This document shows positions 1 to 5,992 of a DNA stretch of 23,731 nt, in pieces (positions within the stretch are counted from its first letter, which is position 1; the number at the start of each line of letters is the position of its first letter). The notes under the pieces are model-generated. The model worked only from the letters and a program-made list of their open reading frames with translations. It ran no database searches and was not told where the DNA came from. The translations under genes and the position numbers were made by a program. The stretch comes from a virus, in IMG/VR virus record IMGVR_UViG_3300035254_000241, positions 1-23,731 of that record; one strand, given 5' to 3'.

Positions 1-127
1 CCCGATGCGCCAACTCTGCCGCAATGTCAGACTTTCTGTCCAAGCCTTCACCTGTCATGGCTGACGTATGACGAGAGTAGTAGTCTCCCTGCTCAATAAT
101 GTCGCGTTCTGTGTAAAGTTTACTCAT
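1..127 (-). CDS. Hypothetical phage protein, N-terminal part (runs off left edge)
   Basis: The ATG at 127 is preceded by a strong ribosome binding site (AAGGAG, 7 bases upstream), and 42 codons are open to the window edge. The visible residues begin MSKLYTERDIIEQGDYY and include MTGEGLDRKSDIAAELAHR. The stretch SDIAAELAHR is familiar from short phage proteins of unknown role, but I cannot name a family with certainty. It follows the exported protein gene by 11 bases and probably shares its transcript. The C-terminus is outside the window, so length and function are open. Confidence 0.75.
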   Translation of the reverse strand, partial: MSKLYTERDIIEQGDYYSRHTSAMTGEGLDRKSDIAAELAHR

Positions 128-138
128 TGTCTTGCTCC

Positions 139-429
139 TTATCGCGCCCTGTAGCACATTAGAAACCAACTTTCACCGTACTCCCTTACTGCTCTTTCCT
201 GTCGTGGGCCTGACTGATACGCACGCACCTCCCAGGCTTCCAAAATCATGGGCCGCAGGGTGTCCATGCCCTCTATGAGATTTAGAGCTTTTGACAAAGC
301 CATTCCGCGCTGACGGGCAGTCATAATCTGCTCTGCAAACGCTGCAATCTCATCACAGCTTGCCTGTTCTGCCTGCGCTGGGACTGAAAGTGCCATTAAT
401 AGGGCGACTGCTGTAATTAGTGTTTTCAT
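139..429 (-). CDS. Small exported protein with signal peptide
   Basis: This 96-aa protein starts at an ATG with GGAG 8 bases upstream. Residues 1-20 form a classical Sec signal peptide: a Lys at position 3, a hydrophobic core and a VPAQA cleavage site before Glu21. The mature part is about 76 aa and helical-looking, with one Cys near its start (SCDEI) and one near its end (MCYRAR), which could form a disulfide in the periplasm. The pattern CDEIA..AE.IMTARQ resembles small secreted proteins of gammaproteobacteria and their phages, of unknown function (recalled, not searched). A periplasmic product is unusual among T7-type accessory genes. A role in lysis, superinfection exclusion or envelope change is only inference. 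Confidence 0.8.
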   Translation of the reverse strand: MKTLITAVALLMALSVPAQAEQASCDEIAAFAEQIMTARQRGMALSKALNLIEGMDTLRPMILEAWEVRAYQSGPRQERAVREYGESWFLMCYRAR

Positions 430-452
430 TGGGATTTCTCCAGACGACTGTG

Positions 453-1046
453 TTAGTTTGTTTCTTCAGGCAGTGGCAGAATCGACGCGGTAATGACTGC
501 CCTCTTTTGTGCGGCATTAACCTTGTAGAGTCTAGCCTTCGCAGCCAATCGCAACTCGGCAACGCGGTAAATGTCGTTGGCCATCTCGTTAATTACTTCA
601 TACAACTCATCTCTTGCAACGCCATCCGCGCCGTAGTCCCACCCTTTGAAAACGTCAGTGATTGCGTCGGTCAGGCTGCGAGGACCCTTTCGCATCTTTG
701 ACAGGGCAACTGCTGCGCTTGAGTGGCGGTCGAACTTGTCTGTGTATGTTTGTGCGTCTTTCTCGATTACTTTCAGATCATAGAAGCTCATAACAAGCGC
801 CATTAGCCAAGGGATACCGGTTACCGCCAAAACAACGCCTAGAGCTTTCAAGAGACTTTTGGCAGTTTCGGCGAATTTTTTTGTCGCAGGGTAAAAACTA
901 TACTCGTAAAAATCGTGAGTATAGTGAATATATGGTTCCCTACTATTTTCCCAAGATAGCCTCAGAAGGCGATCTTTCTCAGGAGGGCGCTCAAAGTAAC
1001 GCTTCGCCAGCACTTCTTCAGGAAAAAAAAAAATCTTGTATTTCAC
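453..1046 (-). CDS. Unknown membrane protein, probably the downstream part of a frameshifted gene
   Basis: This 197-codon reading frame opens with GTG at 1046, but no ribosome binding site precedes it and there is no ATG nearby. A run of eleven T (1033-1023 on this strand) lies nine bases past the GTG. The overlapping frame of 1018-1248 enters the same run and stops right after it. One base fewer in the run would join them into a single protein, so I read this as the downstream part of one gene. The body has a hydrophobic helix around residues 62-90 (ALGVVLAVTGIPWLMALVM), suggesting a membrane anchor, followed by a charged helical C-terminal half. No family recognised. A separate GTG-started gene remains possible. 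Confidence 0.6.
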   Translation of the reverse strand: MKYKIFFFPEEVLAKRYFERPPEKDRLLRLSWENSREPYIHYTHDFYEYSFYPATKKFAETAKSLLKALGVVLAVTGIPWLMALVMSFYDLKVIEKDAQTYTDKFDRHSSAAVALSKMRKGPRSLTDAITDVFKGWDYGADGVARDELYEVINEMANDIYRVAELRLAAKARLYKVNAAQKRAVITASILPLPEETN

Positions 1047-1248
1047 TAAAGTCGATTGTTATTTCATAAGTAAGCCCACCGCATCGAAACCTGAAATCCC
1101 AATGGTGCAGTATGAAAGACGCAGCCATAAGGGACCCCCACTTTGTGCTTATATTCCCTAAACTTCTTGCCCAGTGGCCGCTGCCCAGCTGACGCTCGTT
1201 AAAAAACGAGTACGACAACACCCTGTCTTGAGCCGGTCCAAGTTCCAT
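1018..1248 (-). CDS. Upstream part of the frameshifted gene, stops just after the T11 run
   Basis: This frame is open from upstream of the ATG at 1248 and stops at 1018 straight after the homopolymer, reading DFFFS and stop. Its C-terminal residues (YEITIDFSEIQDFFF) would continue as PEEVLAKRYF of the 453-1046 frame if one T were skipped. The ATG at 1248 has no clear ribosome binding site. A better-supplied start is the in-frame ATG in MAASFILHHW at about 1128, which has GGGGGT about 6 bases upstream. Function unknown. It also overlaps a 40-codon alternative frame at 1158-1280, and I cannot tell which N-terminus is used. Confidence 0.45.
   Translation of the reverse strand: MELGPAQDRVLSYSFFNERQLGSGHWARSLGNISTKWGSLMAASFILHHWDFRFRCGGLTYEITIDFSEIQDFFFS
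1023..1033 (-). repeat. Homopolymer T11 at a frame junction
   Basis: Eleven consecutive T on the coding strand lie where the 1018-1248 frame ends and the 453-1046 frame begins. Runs of this length are known sites of transcriptional slippage and of sequencing or assembly indels. With ten T the two frames fuse; with eleven they do not. Confidence 0.8.
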
Positions 1249-1280
1249 CTGGTTGGCCGCAGCAGTGCAAAAGCCTTCAT
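1158..1280 (-). CDS. Possible 40-aa protein overlapping the frameshifted gene
   Basis: The ATG at 1280 overlaps the preceding stop in an ATGA arrangement and has AAAGGA about 10 bases upstream, the layout used by most genes in this window. The frame codes 40 residues beginning MKAFALLRPTRWN, is rich in Arg, Trp and Cys, and ends in TAG. It overlaps the 1018-1248 frame by 91 bases, so both cannot be under full coding constraint. It may be a tiny gene, or the true N-terminus of the neighbouring gene joined through a further shift. No function can be assigned. Confidence 0.35.
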   Translation of the reverse strand: MKAFALLRPTRWNLDRLKTGCCRTRFLTSVSWAAATGQEV

Positions 1281-1483
1281 AAGCTATTTCCTTTTACTTC
1301 GAAACAAACAAAGTTTTTTACAACTTCTGACCAGTACGAAAGTAAAACATTTTTATGACCTGGCTCGGTCCTTTCATACACTTTGATAGCCTGGTTACGG
1401 CTGTTCCCAATATACTTTACGGTGTTCATCCCACAGGGGACTTTTAAAGTTTCAGTCACGTCAACTCGGTACTTGTTTCTCAT
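1277..1483 (-). CDS. Hypothetical protein, 68 aa
   Basis: I start this gene at the ATG at 1483 (MRNKYRVDVTETLKVP) because GGAG lies 7 bases upstream; the frame stays open further upstream, but that stretch is covered by the 55-aa gene in another frame. The product is basic, with alternating hydrophobic residues suggesting a small beta-rich domain (YRVDVTETLKV, NQAIKVYERT, NFVCFEV). It overlaps the preceding gene by 23 bases and ends in an ATGA junction with the possible 40-aa frame. Family and function are not recognised. Confidence 0.65.
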   Translation of the reverse strand: MRNKYRVDVTETLKVPCGMNTVKYIGNSRNQAIKVYERTEPGHKNVLLSYWSEVVKNFVCFEVKGNSL

Positions 1484-1628
1484 GCGGTGGCTCCGTGCGA
1501 GTGAGGATGTCGTGGGTAATTTCGATATGTCGCACCAGGACATTTGAAACGTTCTCAAGTTGCGCCTGCGCATACGCTTCTTGCAGGCGTTCTACTGCTT
1601 TCCAGCGGTTTTCTTCTGTGCAAGTCAC
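1461..1628 (-). CDS. Hypothetical small helical protein, 55 aa
   Basis: A GTG at 1628 overlaps the stop of the preceding gene in a GTGA junction, the usual coupling here, with GGGA about 7 bases upstream. The 55 residues start MTCTEENRWKAVERLQEAYA and continue as an amphipathic helix (heptad-like hydrophobics in RLQEAYAQAQLENVSNVLVRH), so a short coiled coil is likely. It runs 23 bases into the next gene. No family recognised; support is the coupling, the clean codon content and the absence of any other gene in this gap. Confidence 0.6.
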   Translation of the reverse strand: MTCTEENRWKAVERLQEAYAQAQLENVSNVLVRHIEITHDILTRTEPPHEKQVPS

Positions 1629-1951
1629 GGTGATTCCCGCAAGTGCCCAGGGACTTCGATGCCTACGCTTTCCAGGAGCGTAACATAGTCGGCGTCTGAG
1701 TGATCGTACCAGTGATCACTCATCAGCAAAGAGCCATCAAGCCTACTCTTGTAGATGCCAAACTTGCACTGTCGACCTTTGCAGTAGTCCAGCGCAACGA
1801 CGGCTTCTCTTTCGAAATCGATCAAATGGTCAAGTTCGGCGTCTGTGAGGGGCTCGGGGGTGTAATGTAGAAACCCCAGGCCGACCGGTAGCGACATATC
1901 ATAAACGGCTGCAACTAACGTTCTTACTTGGTCTTCTTTGACTCTTATCAT
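1625..1951 (-). CDS. Conserved hypothetical phage protein, 108 aa
   Basis: The gene starts at an ATG with a weak purine-rich ribosome binding site (GTGAGA). The protein is acidic and has a characteristic middle section, ALDYCKGRQCKFGIYKSRLD followed by WYDHSDADY. The pattern DY..GR..K......DG......WYDH.D resembles a widespread small family of unknown function in podo- and siphophages (recalled, not searched). It lies between two other small unknown genes and ends in a GTGA overlap with the next. There are no membrane segments. Function unknown. Confidence 0.7.
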   Translation of the reverse strand: MIRVKEDQVRTLVAAVYDMSLPVGLGFLHYTPEPLTDAELDHLIDFEREAVVALDYCKGRQCKFGIYKSRLDGSLLMSDHWYDHSDADYVTLLESVGIEVPGHLRESP

Positions 1952-1958
1952 GACAATC

Positions 1959-2246
1959 TCACTGTGGGTTATACCGTTGATGGTTAAGCTTGCGGGACGC
2001 GCAGATACTTACGAATAGCTTCCTCGCCGGGGCGAGCGTTTTGAATCTCTCTCTATGGAGCTCCTTGTTTCCTTGCGACAATCTGACTGTGAAAAAATTG
2101 ACACCTTTGAAGCCGGCATGCAGTGAGGCGCTTATTGTAACCTGGAGATTGCCTCTCCAGGCCTTCTCAATAAACCCCTCCGCCAGCGCCGCTTCTGTAT
2201 ACCATCCGGAAACGGTATACCTGTACTCGTACGTCGTTCTCGACAT
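1959..2246 (-). CDS. Hypothetical protein, 95 aa
   Basis: The ATG at 2246 shares its A with the stop of the preceding gene (TGATG), so translation is probably coupled. The product is basic and beta-rich by appearance (YEYRYTVSGWYTEA near the N-terminus, LQVTISASLH and FFTVRLSQ later) with a Lys/Arg-rich C-terminal end. A nucleic-acid-binding role would fit the charge but is only a guess. No recognised domain. Confidence 0.65.
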   Translation of the reverse strand: MSRTTYEYRYTVSGWYTEAALAEGFIEKAWRGNLQVTISASLHAGFKGVNFFTVRLSQGNKELHRERFKTLAPARKLFVSICASRKLNHQRYNPQ

Positions 2247-2548
2247 CAGTGGATCTGATGGCCGTCCGAAGACTTTCGAAGGTAATCTTCTATTACAGCT
2301 TTCAGCTGCGTCCAGCCAACCGTTATGGTCTGCGTGTGTGGCACGAGTTTAATCAGTTTCACCGCATCTTCCCCCGAGGCTGTGTAAGCTCCCAGGAGTT
2401 TTGCATACAAAAAGACCATGTTTACGTTATCGTGTTCATAGCTAACTTCCACGTTATTTTCCGTAAAGAAGCTCTCCAACTCAGGCGCGATAATAAAAAC
2501 ATGTTCTTGTCGGCCTCCGTTAGGTCTAATAAACTCTGTTACATTCAT
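2246..2548 (-). CDS. Hypothetical protein, 100 aa
   Basis: The ATG at 2548 has CAGGAA about 7 bases upstream, and 55 non-coding bases separate it from the previous gene. The protein begins MNVTEFIRPNGGRQEHVFI, has an acidic middle with FFTENNVEVSYE, and a helical C-terminal part. It has no signal peptide, membrane helix or cysteine pair. It is translationally coupled to the following gene. I recognise no family. Confidence 0.65.
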   Translation of the reverse strand: MNVTEFIRPNGGRQEHVFIIAPELESFFTENNVEVSYEHDNVNMVFLYAKLLGAYTASGEDAVKLIKLVPHTQTITVGWTQLKAVIEDYLRKSSDGHQIH

Positions 2549-2603
2549 TTGAGTTCCTGCTTTATTATTGACAAGAGTGCTTCAACAGTTTCAACCTTTG
2601 CCC

Positions 2604-3071
2604 TCAGAGTTTTGGAACGGAAGGAATTGAAACTTTCGGGGGCGGGTTTGATGCCTTTTTAGGTTCCGCCTTTGGCGGCGGCACAGGCGTTGTTGCTGGT
2701 GGCGGCGTGACAGCAGCTTTCACGGCGGCGACGTCGTCGGGGTCGCCACCTTCTTTAAAAGGGATGTCATCGTCAAAGTCGTCATAGCCCTCCCCGTCAG
2801 CCGCTGTCTGTTTTTCGGCGGCTCGCTCTTCGAGAATTTCAACGTCGCGAACGTTCACAATCTGGAAAGCCCACCTGTACTGGAAGTTGCCTTTATCCTG
2901 GGGTGTCGCATGGACATTGCTTACTCTGACAATGCCGAGGCCGTTCGCGGCCTTCACTACCATGATGGTCCCTTCTTTCACACTGTCAACCAGCAGCCGC
3001 GGACACAAAAATGTGTACAGCTTGCTGTCACCCGAATAGTGCGCCTCTAACGTTCTATACCTAATCACCAT
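2604..3071 (-). CDS. Protein with internal bacterial SSB-tail-like motif and proline-rich end, 155 aa
   Basis: The reading frame extends to a TTG at 3098, but that lies inside the terminator hairpin; the ATG at 3071 with GAGG 6 bases upstream is the better start. Residues 1-80 look like a compact beta domain (KLYTFLCPRLL, GTIMVVKAANGLGIVRV). Residues 96-105 are acidic and contain DFDDDIPF (98-105), essentially identical to the C-terminal tip of bacterial SSB, the docking peptide for PriA, RecQ, exonuclease I and other partners. Here it is internal, followed by 50 residues rich in Pro, Ala and Lys. It is the first gene after a terminator. A link to replication is inferred from the motif only. 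Confidence 0.75.
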   Translation of the reverse strand: MVIRYRTLEAHYSGDSKLYTFLCPRLLVDSVKEGTIMVVKAANGLGIVRVSNVHATPQDKGNFQYRWAFQIVNVRDVEILEERAAEKQTAADGEGYDDFDDDIPFKEGGDPDDVAAVKAAVTPPPATTPVPPPKAEPKKASNPPPKVSIPSVPKL

Positions 3072-3083
3072 TTCGACCTCGTT

Positions 3084-3112
3084 AAAAAGCCCCAGCAAAG
3101 GATCGCTGGGGC
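3084..3112 (-). terminator. Rho-independent terminator
   Basis: On the minus strand an 8-bp perfect stem (GCCCCAGC with GCTGGGGC, 3112-3089) with an 8-base loop is followed by TTTTT. It sits seven bases after the stop of the 3119-3388 gene and before the next ribosome binding site. This is the clearest terminator inside the small-gene region. Confidence 0.85.
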
Positions 3113-3118
3113 AATTGG

Positions 3119-3388
3119 TTAGTAATCGTTAATTTCGTCGGCGCTAGAGTCAACGCTCTCAGGCTCTGAGGGGCTTTCAGCATCCTGTAAAACGGAGAAA
3201 CTTTCCGCCGTAATGCTCTCATCAATCTTGATTGCTTCGCCCTCTGTTTTGAGACTCTCGGCGATTTTGCGAATTTGCGCGGAAGCTACCAACTCCATTG
3301 TTTCACTGGCAGTCCCGTAATTTTTTAAGACGCGGCCATGCTGGTCTACGATGCATGACTCTCCTTCAATTTCACTGTACTTGTACAT
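3119..3388 (-). CDS. Acidic hypothetical protein, 89 aa
   Basis: The start ATG has a strong site AAGGAG 6-7 bases upstream. The product is very acidic in its last 40 residues (many Glu, Asp and Ser), with a short N-terminal portion beginning MYKYSEIEGESCIVDQHGRV that could form a small beta hairpin. Strongly acidic small phage proteins often mimic DNA, but nothing specific supports that here. It overlaps the preceding gene by 17 bases and is the last gene before a terminator. Confidence 0.7.
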   Translation of the reverse strand: MYKYSEIEGESCIVDQHGRVLKNYGTASETMELVASAQIRKIAESLKTEGEAIKIDESITAESFSVLQDAESPSEPESVDSSADEINDY

Positions 3389-3608
3389 CTTCTCTCCTTA
3401 AAAGTAGTATCGGGTCGTCACCGCCGTCTGTCGACACAACAATGGTTTTTCTTCTGCGGGACAAATTGATATAAACGTTGCCATCCAGTAGGAATTCAAA
3501 AGCTACCAAGTCCTGCGCAATCTGCCAACTAGGGTCTGATGTTCCGAGCTCGATAGAGCCCAAGTTGTGCAATTTTTCAAAAGAGATCGCTTGGACAGAG
3601 TAATGCAT
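3372..3608 (-). CDS. Hypothetical protein, 78 aa
   Basis: The ATG at 3608 has GAGGAG 7 bases upstream, inside the end of the preceding gene (32-base overlap). The sequence looks beta-rich, with INLSRRRKTIVVSTDGGDD near the end. No membrane helix, cysteine motif or recognisable fold. Strong ribosome binding and tight coupling make it a convincing gene despite its size. Confidence 0.65.
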   Translation of the reverse strand: MHYSVQAISFEKLHNLGSIELGTSDPSWQIAQDLVAFEFLLDGNVYINLSRRRKTIVVSTDGGDDPILLLRREDVQVQ

Positions 3609-3819
3609 CTTCTTTCTCCTCTAGTTTTTGATGACGGTTGTGTGCAGCCAGAAAAAGATTAAAGGCTTGCGGGGAAGACTGTCTGCAGGCGGCAGCCTGC
3701 TGTGCATAAGTAAGCTGACCGGAGCACTCAATTTCGAGAACACTGGCTTGCTTCCTAACCATAATATCCAACGTTTCTCTTTTGTGAGCTCTTCCAAAAA
3801 GGTCGTTGTAGTCAGTCAT
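3577..3819 (-). CDS. Hypothetical helical protein, 80 aa
   Basis: The ATG at 3819 overlaps the end of the preceding gene by 8 bases. The protein begins MTDYNDLFGRAHKRETLDIM, contains two Cys (IECSG and AACRQ) and looks mostly helical, with a charged C-terminus. The last 32 bases also carry the ribosome binding site and first codons of the next gene. No family is recognised. Confidence 0.6.
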   Translation of the reverse strand: MTDYNDLFGRAHKRETLDIMVRKQASVLEIECSGQLTYAQQAAACRQSSPQAFNLFLAAHNRHQKLEEKEDALLCPSDLF

Positions 3820-4195
3820 CAGTTAACTCCAGTACCGCAGCTCTAACTTTTATTGAGTTTTTTATAATATCTGCCGCAAAAATCTTACGCTCTGGTTGAT
3901 TCTTGCGAAAAAGGTAAGAAGTCATGAAACCGCCCATTAGCTCCTGCGTCAAGGCTTTGTAAGCGAGTCCGGCGTCCATGTGCTGCTTCAAATACTTATC
4001 ACCGCTGTGTCGGTGGATCATAAGGTCGTTGTCATCATTGATTCTGGGCTTGATTATGAGCGCGCCCGTAAGAACATCTGCAAGCAGCATGTCCCCGCGT
4101 CTTTCTACTGAAGTGAGTAAGTTGGAGTGGCGTAGCCGCCCCCTTGCTTCCACAATCAGGTACTCTGTCCCGTCGTAATCCACAAAGTAAGCCAT
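3812..4195 (-). CDS. Hypothetical protein, 127 aa
   Basis: I place the start at the ATG at 4195 (MAYFVDYDGTEYL), which has AGAGGA about 6 bases upstream. The frame is open further up, but that stretch contains a terminator and no ribosome binding site. The N-terminal half looks like a small beta domain (EYLIVEARGRLR, ADVLTGALIIKPR); the C-terminal half is helical and basic. It is first in a four-gene cluster bounded by terminators at 4218-4247 and 3084-3112. Function unknown. Confidence 0.65.
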   Translation of the reverse strand: MAYFVDYDGTEYLIVEARGRLRHSNLLTSVERRGDMLLADVLTGALIIKPRINDDNDLMIHRHSGDKYLKQHMDAGLAYKALTQELMGGFMTSYLFRKNQPERKIFAADIIKNSIKVRAAVLELTDD

Positions 4196-4217
4196 TTTAG
4201 TTCCTCTGAGTTGCGTT

Positions 4218-4247
4218 AAAAGCCCCCAACGGTACTCTGTCGGGGGC
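4218..4247 (-). terminator. Rho-independent terminator
   Basis: On the minus strand GCCCCCGAC pairs with GTTGGGGGC (9 bp with one G-U), with an 8-base loop and then TTTT. It separates the 4357-4923 gene from the 3812-4195 gene. The other bases of the 4196-4356 gap show no gene. Confidence 0.8.
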
Positions 4248-4356
4248 AGTGCGAGATGGAACGATTCGGGTCGATACCATCCCAGGCTCTCGCGGGCCTT
4301 CAAACTCAGTCGCATGAAGAAAGCATTACACCCGCTTCACGCGGCAGTGGTCACTT

Positions 4357-4923
4357 TCACTCAGCTTCGGCGGCTGCTTTCTTCGCCTTCTGCTCATCTT
4401 GATACTTCTTCAGGCCGTCAATAGCCGCTTGCGAAACTTCACGCTTCGGTTTGCCGGCTTCAAAGCATTCTTCAACTTTCTCGCGCTCGGCCACGATCCA
4501 ATCAGCCAGCTTTGTGTTGTCTTCGCCGACCAACTCAATGAGGCTCTCTTTGATTGCCGCATCTTTCTCTTCGCCTACGAGCCTCTTCTGGCCAGGCCAC
4601 TTAAAGCTCTTGGCGATTTCTGCTGCGTTCTCCACGAGAAAGGCATACTTTGGCTCACCGGTATGCGCTTCAACTACAGCGTCTAAGCCTTTTTTCAGCT
4701 TGTTGCGCTCAGCTTTGGTCACGCGTTTCACGGTACCTGTACCGAAAACATCAACCAGGTTGTCTTTGTTCCCAAGCAGCCAATCGGAAAGCTCTTGATT
4801 TGCTTCCGTCAAGGCCATCAGCGCACTGTGGACCTTCGGTAGACGCATGTGGTCTTCCGCTTCCTTCTTTGTGTTGAAGGTCGATCCGTCTTCTGCCTGA
4901 TATACTTGCTTAAGTTCTGACAT
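4357..4923 (-). CDS. Hypothetical protein with two internal repeats, 188 aa
   Basis: The ATG at 4923 has AAGGA about 9 bases upstream. Residues 5-26 (QVYQAEDGSTFNTKKEAEDH) match a short module, Y.A.DG..F.TK.EA..H, that I recall from many small phage proteins. After it come two related helical segments: about residues 33-83 (ANQELSDWLL then KRVTKAERNKLKKGL) and 124-177 (DNTKLADWIV then KREVSQAAIDGLKKY). Their shared pattern is LxDWx, a charged helix, then KRxV..A....LKK. The C-terminus is Lys/Ala/Glu-rich. It stands alone between the GC-rich gap and a terminator, so it probably has its own promoter. Function unknown. Confidence 0.8.
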   Translation of the reverse strand: MSELKQVYQAEDGSTFNTKKEAEDHMRLPKVHSALMALTEANQELSDWLLGNKDNLVDVFGTGTVKRVTKAERNKLKKGLDAVVEAHTGEPKYAFLVENAAEIAKSFKWPGQKRLVGEEKDAAIKESLIELVGEDNTKLADWIVAEREKVEECFEAGKPKREVSQAAIDGLKKYQDEQKAKKAAAEAE

Positions 4924-5258
4924 GCATCAATTCCTTAATCGTAATGAGTTATGAAGATATAGTTACCTTCACATAAGGTACCCGAATCCCCGCGAGGCAT
5001 CGCGGTTGATCTTATGGGTTAATTTAACGGGCTCAGCTGCGTTGCGGCCCAAGGGCTGCGCGAGCGTCGTCACCGCTTTTTCAGTTTTCCTCCTTGGGGA
5101 CACTCCCGGAAAGGTGTGCGCCCGTCACTCTCCTGCAAAAATTGCCGCGAGACGTACGCTGTCGGCCTCGCTGCGGTCGTTTTCGGGTGCGCTAATAGTC
5201 ACGCCTGCCACCGGCGGGCGTGTTGCACTGCAGCCCAGGCGGCTACTGGGAAATTGCC
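4924..5258 (-). other. GC-rich intergenic island without a clear gene
   Basis: This 335-base gap is the largest in the window. Bases 5041-5220 are 64% G+C by hand count (115 of 180), against 42% for a neighbouring coding line (4861-4920). On the minus strand it holds three short frames: a GTG frame ending at about 5126 whose last residues read RLAAIFAGE; a GTG frame overlapping it, read VTGAHLSGSVPKEEN; and a third with AAGGAGG upstream read VTTLAQPLGRNAAEPVKLTH. It also carries a palindrome (5016-5032) and a hairpin CCGCGA-TGCC-TCGCGG at about 4989-5004. It may be a gene remnant of foreign origin or a structured RNA; I cannot decide. The promoter of the 4357-4923 gene probably lies in its AT-rich left end. 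Confidence 0.5.
5016..5032. repeat. 17-bp palindromic element, copy 1
   Basis: GGGTTAATTTAACGGGC has an 11-base palindromic core (GTTAAWTTAAC). It differs by one central base from 20722-20738, which forms part of the terminator before SSB. Here no second stem arm or T run follows, so it is not obviously a terminator. It could be a protein-binding site. Confidence 0.5.
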
Positions 5259-5648
5259 TTACGTTTGATTGCCTAAAAGCTCTTTTATCCTGACTGCCTC
5301 TTGTATTTTTGTGTACTTGAAATCAAGGCAGCTCCTCATCCAACCCCAGCGACCGGATGTGAAGTCGCCGTCTTTAGGCTGAAAGAAACGCGGCTTGTGG
5401 TACTTCAGGCAACCCATGTGCATGTTAAACTCATCAGGTCTCCCAAATACGCATTCGTCGCAATGCCTAAGGAACGCTTGTTCCTTTTCAGGAAAGTGCT
5501 CCAATACTTCAATCTTGTACAGGAACCTTTGCGCTAAGTCCCTCATTGCGTTCGTTACGACGACTTTTTTATTAAACTCACAATCTGCGCAAAAATCATC
5601 GAAAGAGATTTGCTGGACAGAGTCGCCACATTCTTCACAAATAGGCAT
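5259..5648 (-). CDS. Zinc-ribbon-like hypothetical protein, 129 aa
   Basis: The ATG at 5648 shares a base with the preceding stop (TAATG). The frame runs on to a TTG at 5660, but coupling favours the ATG. Residues 4-23 carry two CxxC pairs (CEEC and CADC, 13 residues apart), a probable zinc ribbon. A second group, HCDEC then GCLKYH, may be another metal site in the middle of the protein. The C-terminal part is rich in aromatic and basic residues (GRWGWMRSCLDFKY). It is last in a gene run before the GC-rich gap. DNA or protein binding is inferred from the cysteines; family unknown. Confidence 0.7.
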   Translation of the reverse strand: MPICEECGDSVQQISFDDFCADCEFNKKVVVTNAMRDLAQRFLYKIEVLEHFPEKEQAFLRHCDECVFGRPDEFNMHMGCLKYHKPRFFQPKDGDFTSGRWGWMRSCLDFKYTKIQEAVRIKELLGNQT

Positions 5649-5992
5649 TAGAGGTGCCAACCATCGGCGGTTATCTCTCCTTTAACGTCAAGCTTGCCCG
5701 TCGTCACTTTCATCTTTCCTTTGAAAATAACTAATCGCTTTTGAAAGATGTCCCCTAAAAACTCTTGTTCGCCGCAAGCATTCAGGGCGGCATCATTCAT
5801 AAACCACTTGACTCCACCCATGTCGGTCACCTCGATCTCGCCGTCAACAATCAAGGGATCTGCGTAACACAAATAGCCTTCCACATACCTGTTCCGAATG
5901 TGTGCATTTCTTGCGGCTTCCGCAGGGGTATGACCTTTGCCCCAATAGCCTGTGTTGGTGACGACTGTGTATTTTTTGAGTTCTTCAGACAT
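5648..5992 (-). CDS. Hypothetical protein, 114 aa
   Basis: The ATG has GAGGAG 5-6 bases upstream and overlaps the previous gene by 8 bases. The N-terminal module YTVVTNTGYWGKGHTPAEAA, a beta strand followed by a G-rich turn and helix, recurs in small phage proteins of unknown role, as far as I recall. The rest is beta-rich, including LVIFKGKMKVTTGKLDV. No signal peptide or membrane segment. Function unknown. Confidence 0.7.
   Translation of the reverse strand: MSEELKKYTVVTNTGYWGKGHTPAEAARNAHIRNRYVEGYLCYADPLIVDGEIEVTDMGGVKWFMNDAALNACGEQEFLGDIFQKRLVIFKGKMKVTTGKLDVKGEITADGWHL

Noticed and set aside
3072-3098. TTG-started longer form of the 155-aa protein
   Set aside because: The TTG lies inside the terminator hairpin; the ATG at 3071 has a proper GAGG site.
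4196-4356. Possible tRNA-like or longer N-terminal coding in the gap before the 127-aa gene
   Set aside because: A stretch resembling a T-arm has no matching acceptor or anticodon stems, and the upstream extension of the gene crosses a terminator without a ribosome binding site.
5006-5293. Plus-strand 95-codon frame through the GC-rich gap
   Set aside because: High GC content lengthens chance frames, there is no ribosome binding site, and it would be the only plus-strand gene. I kept the region as an unexplained island instead.
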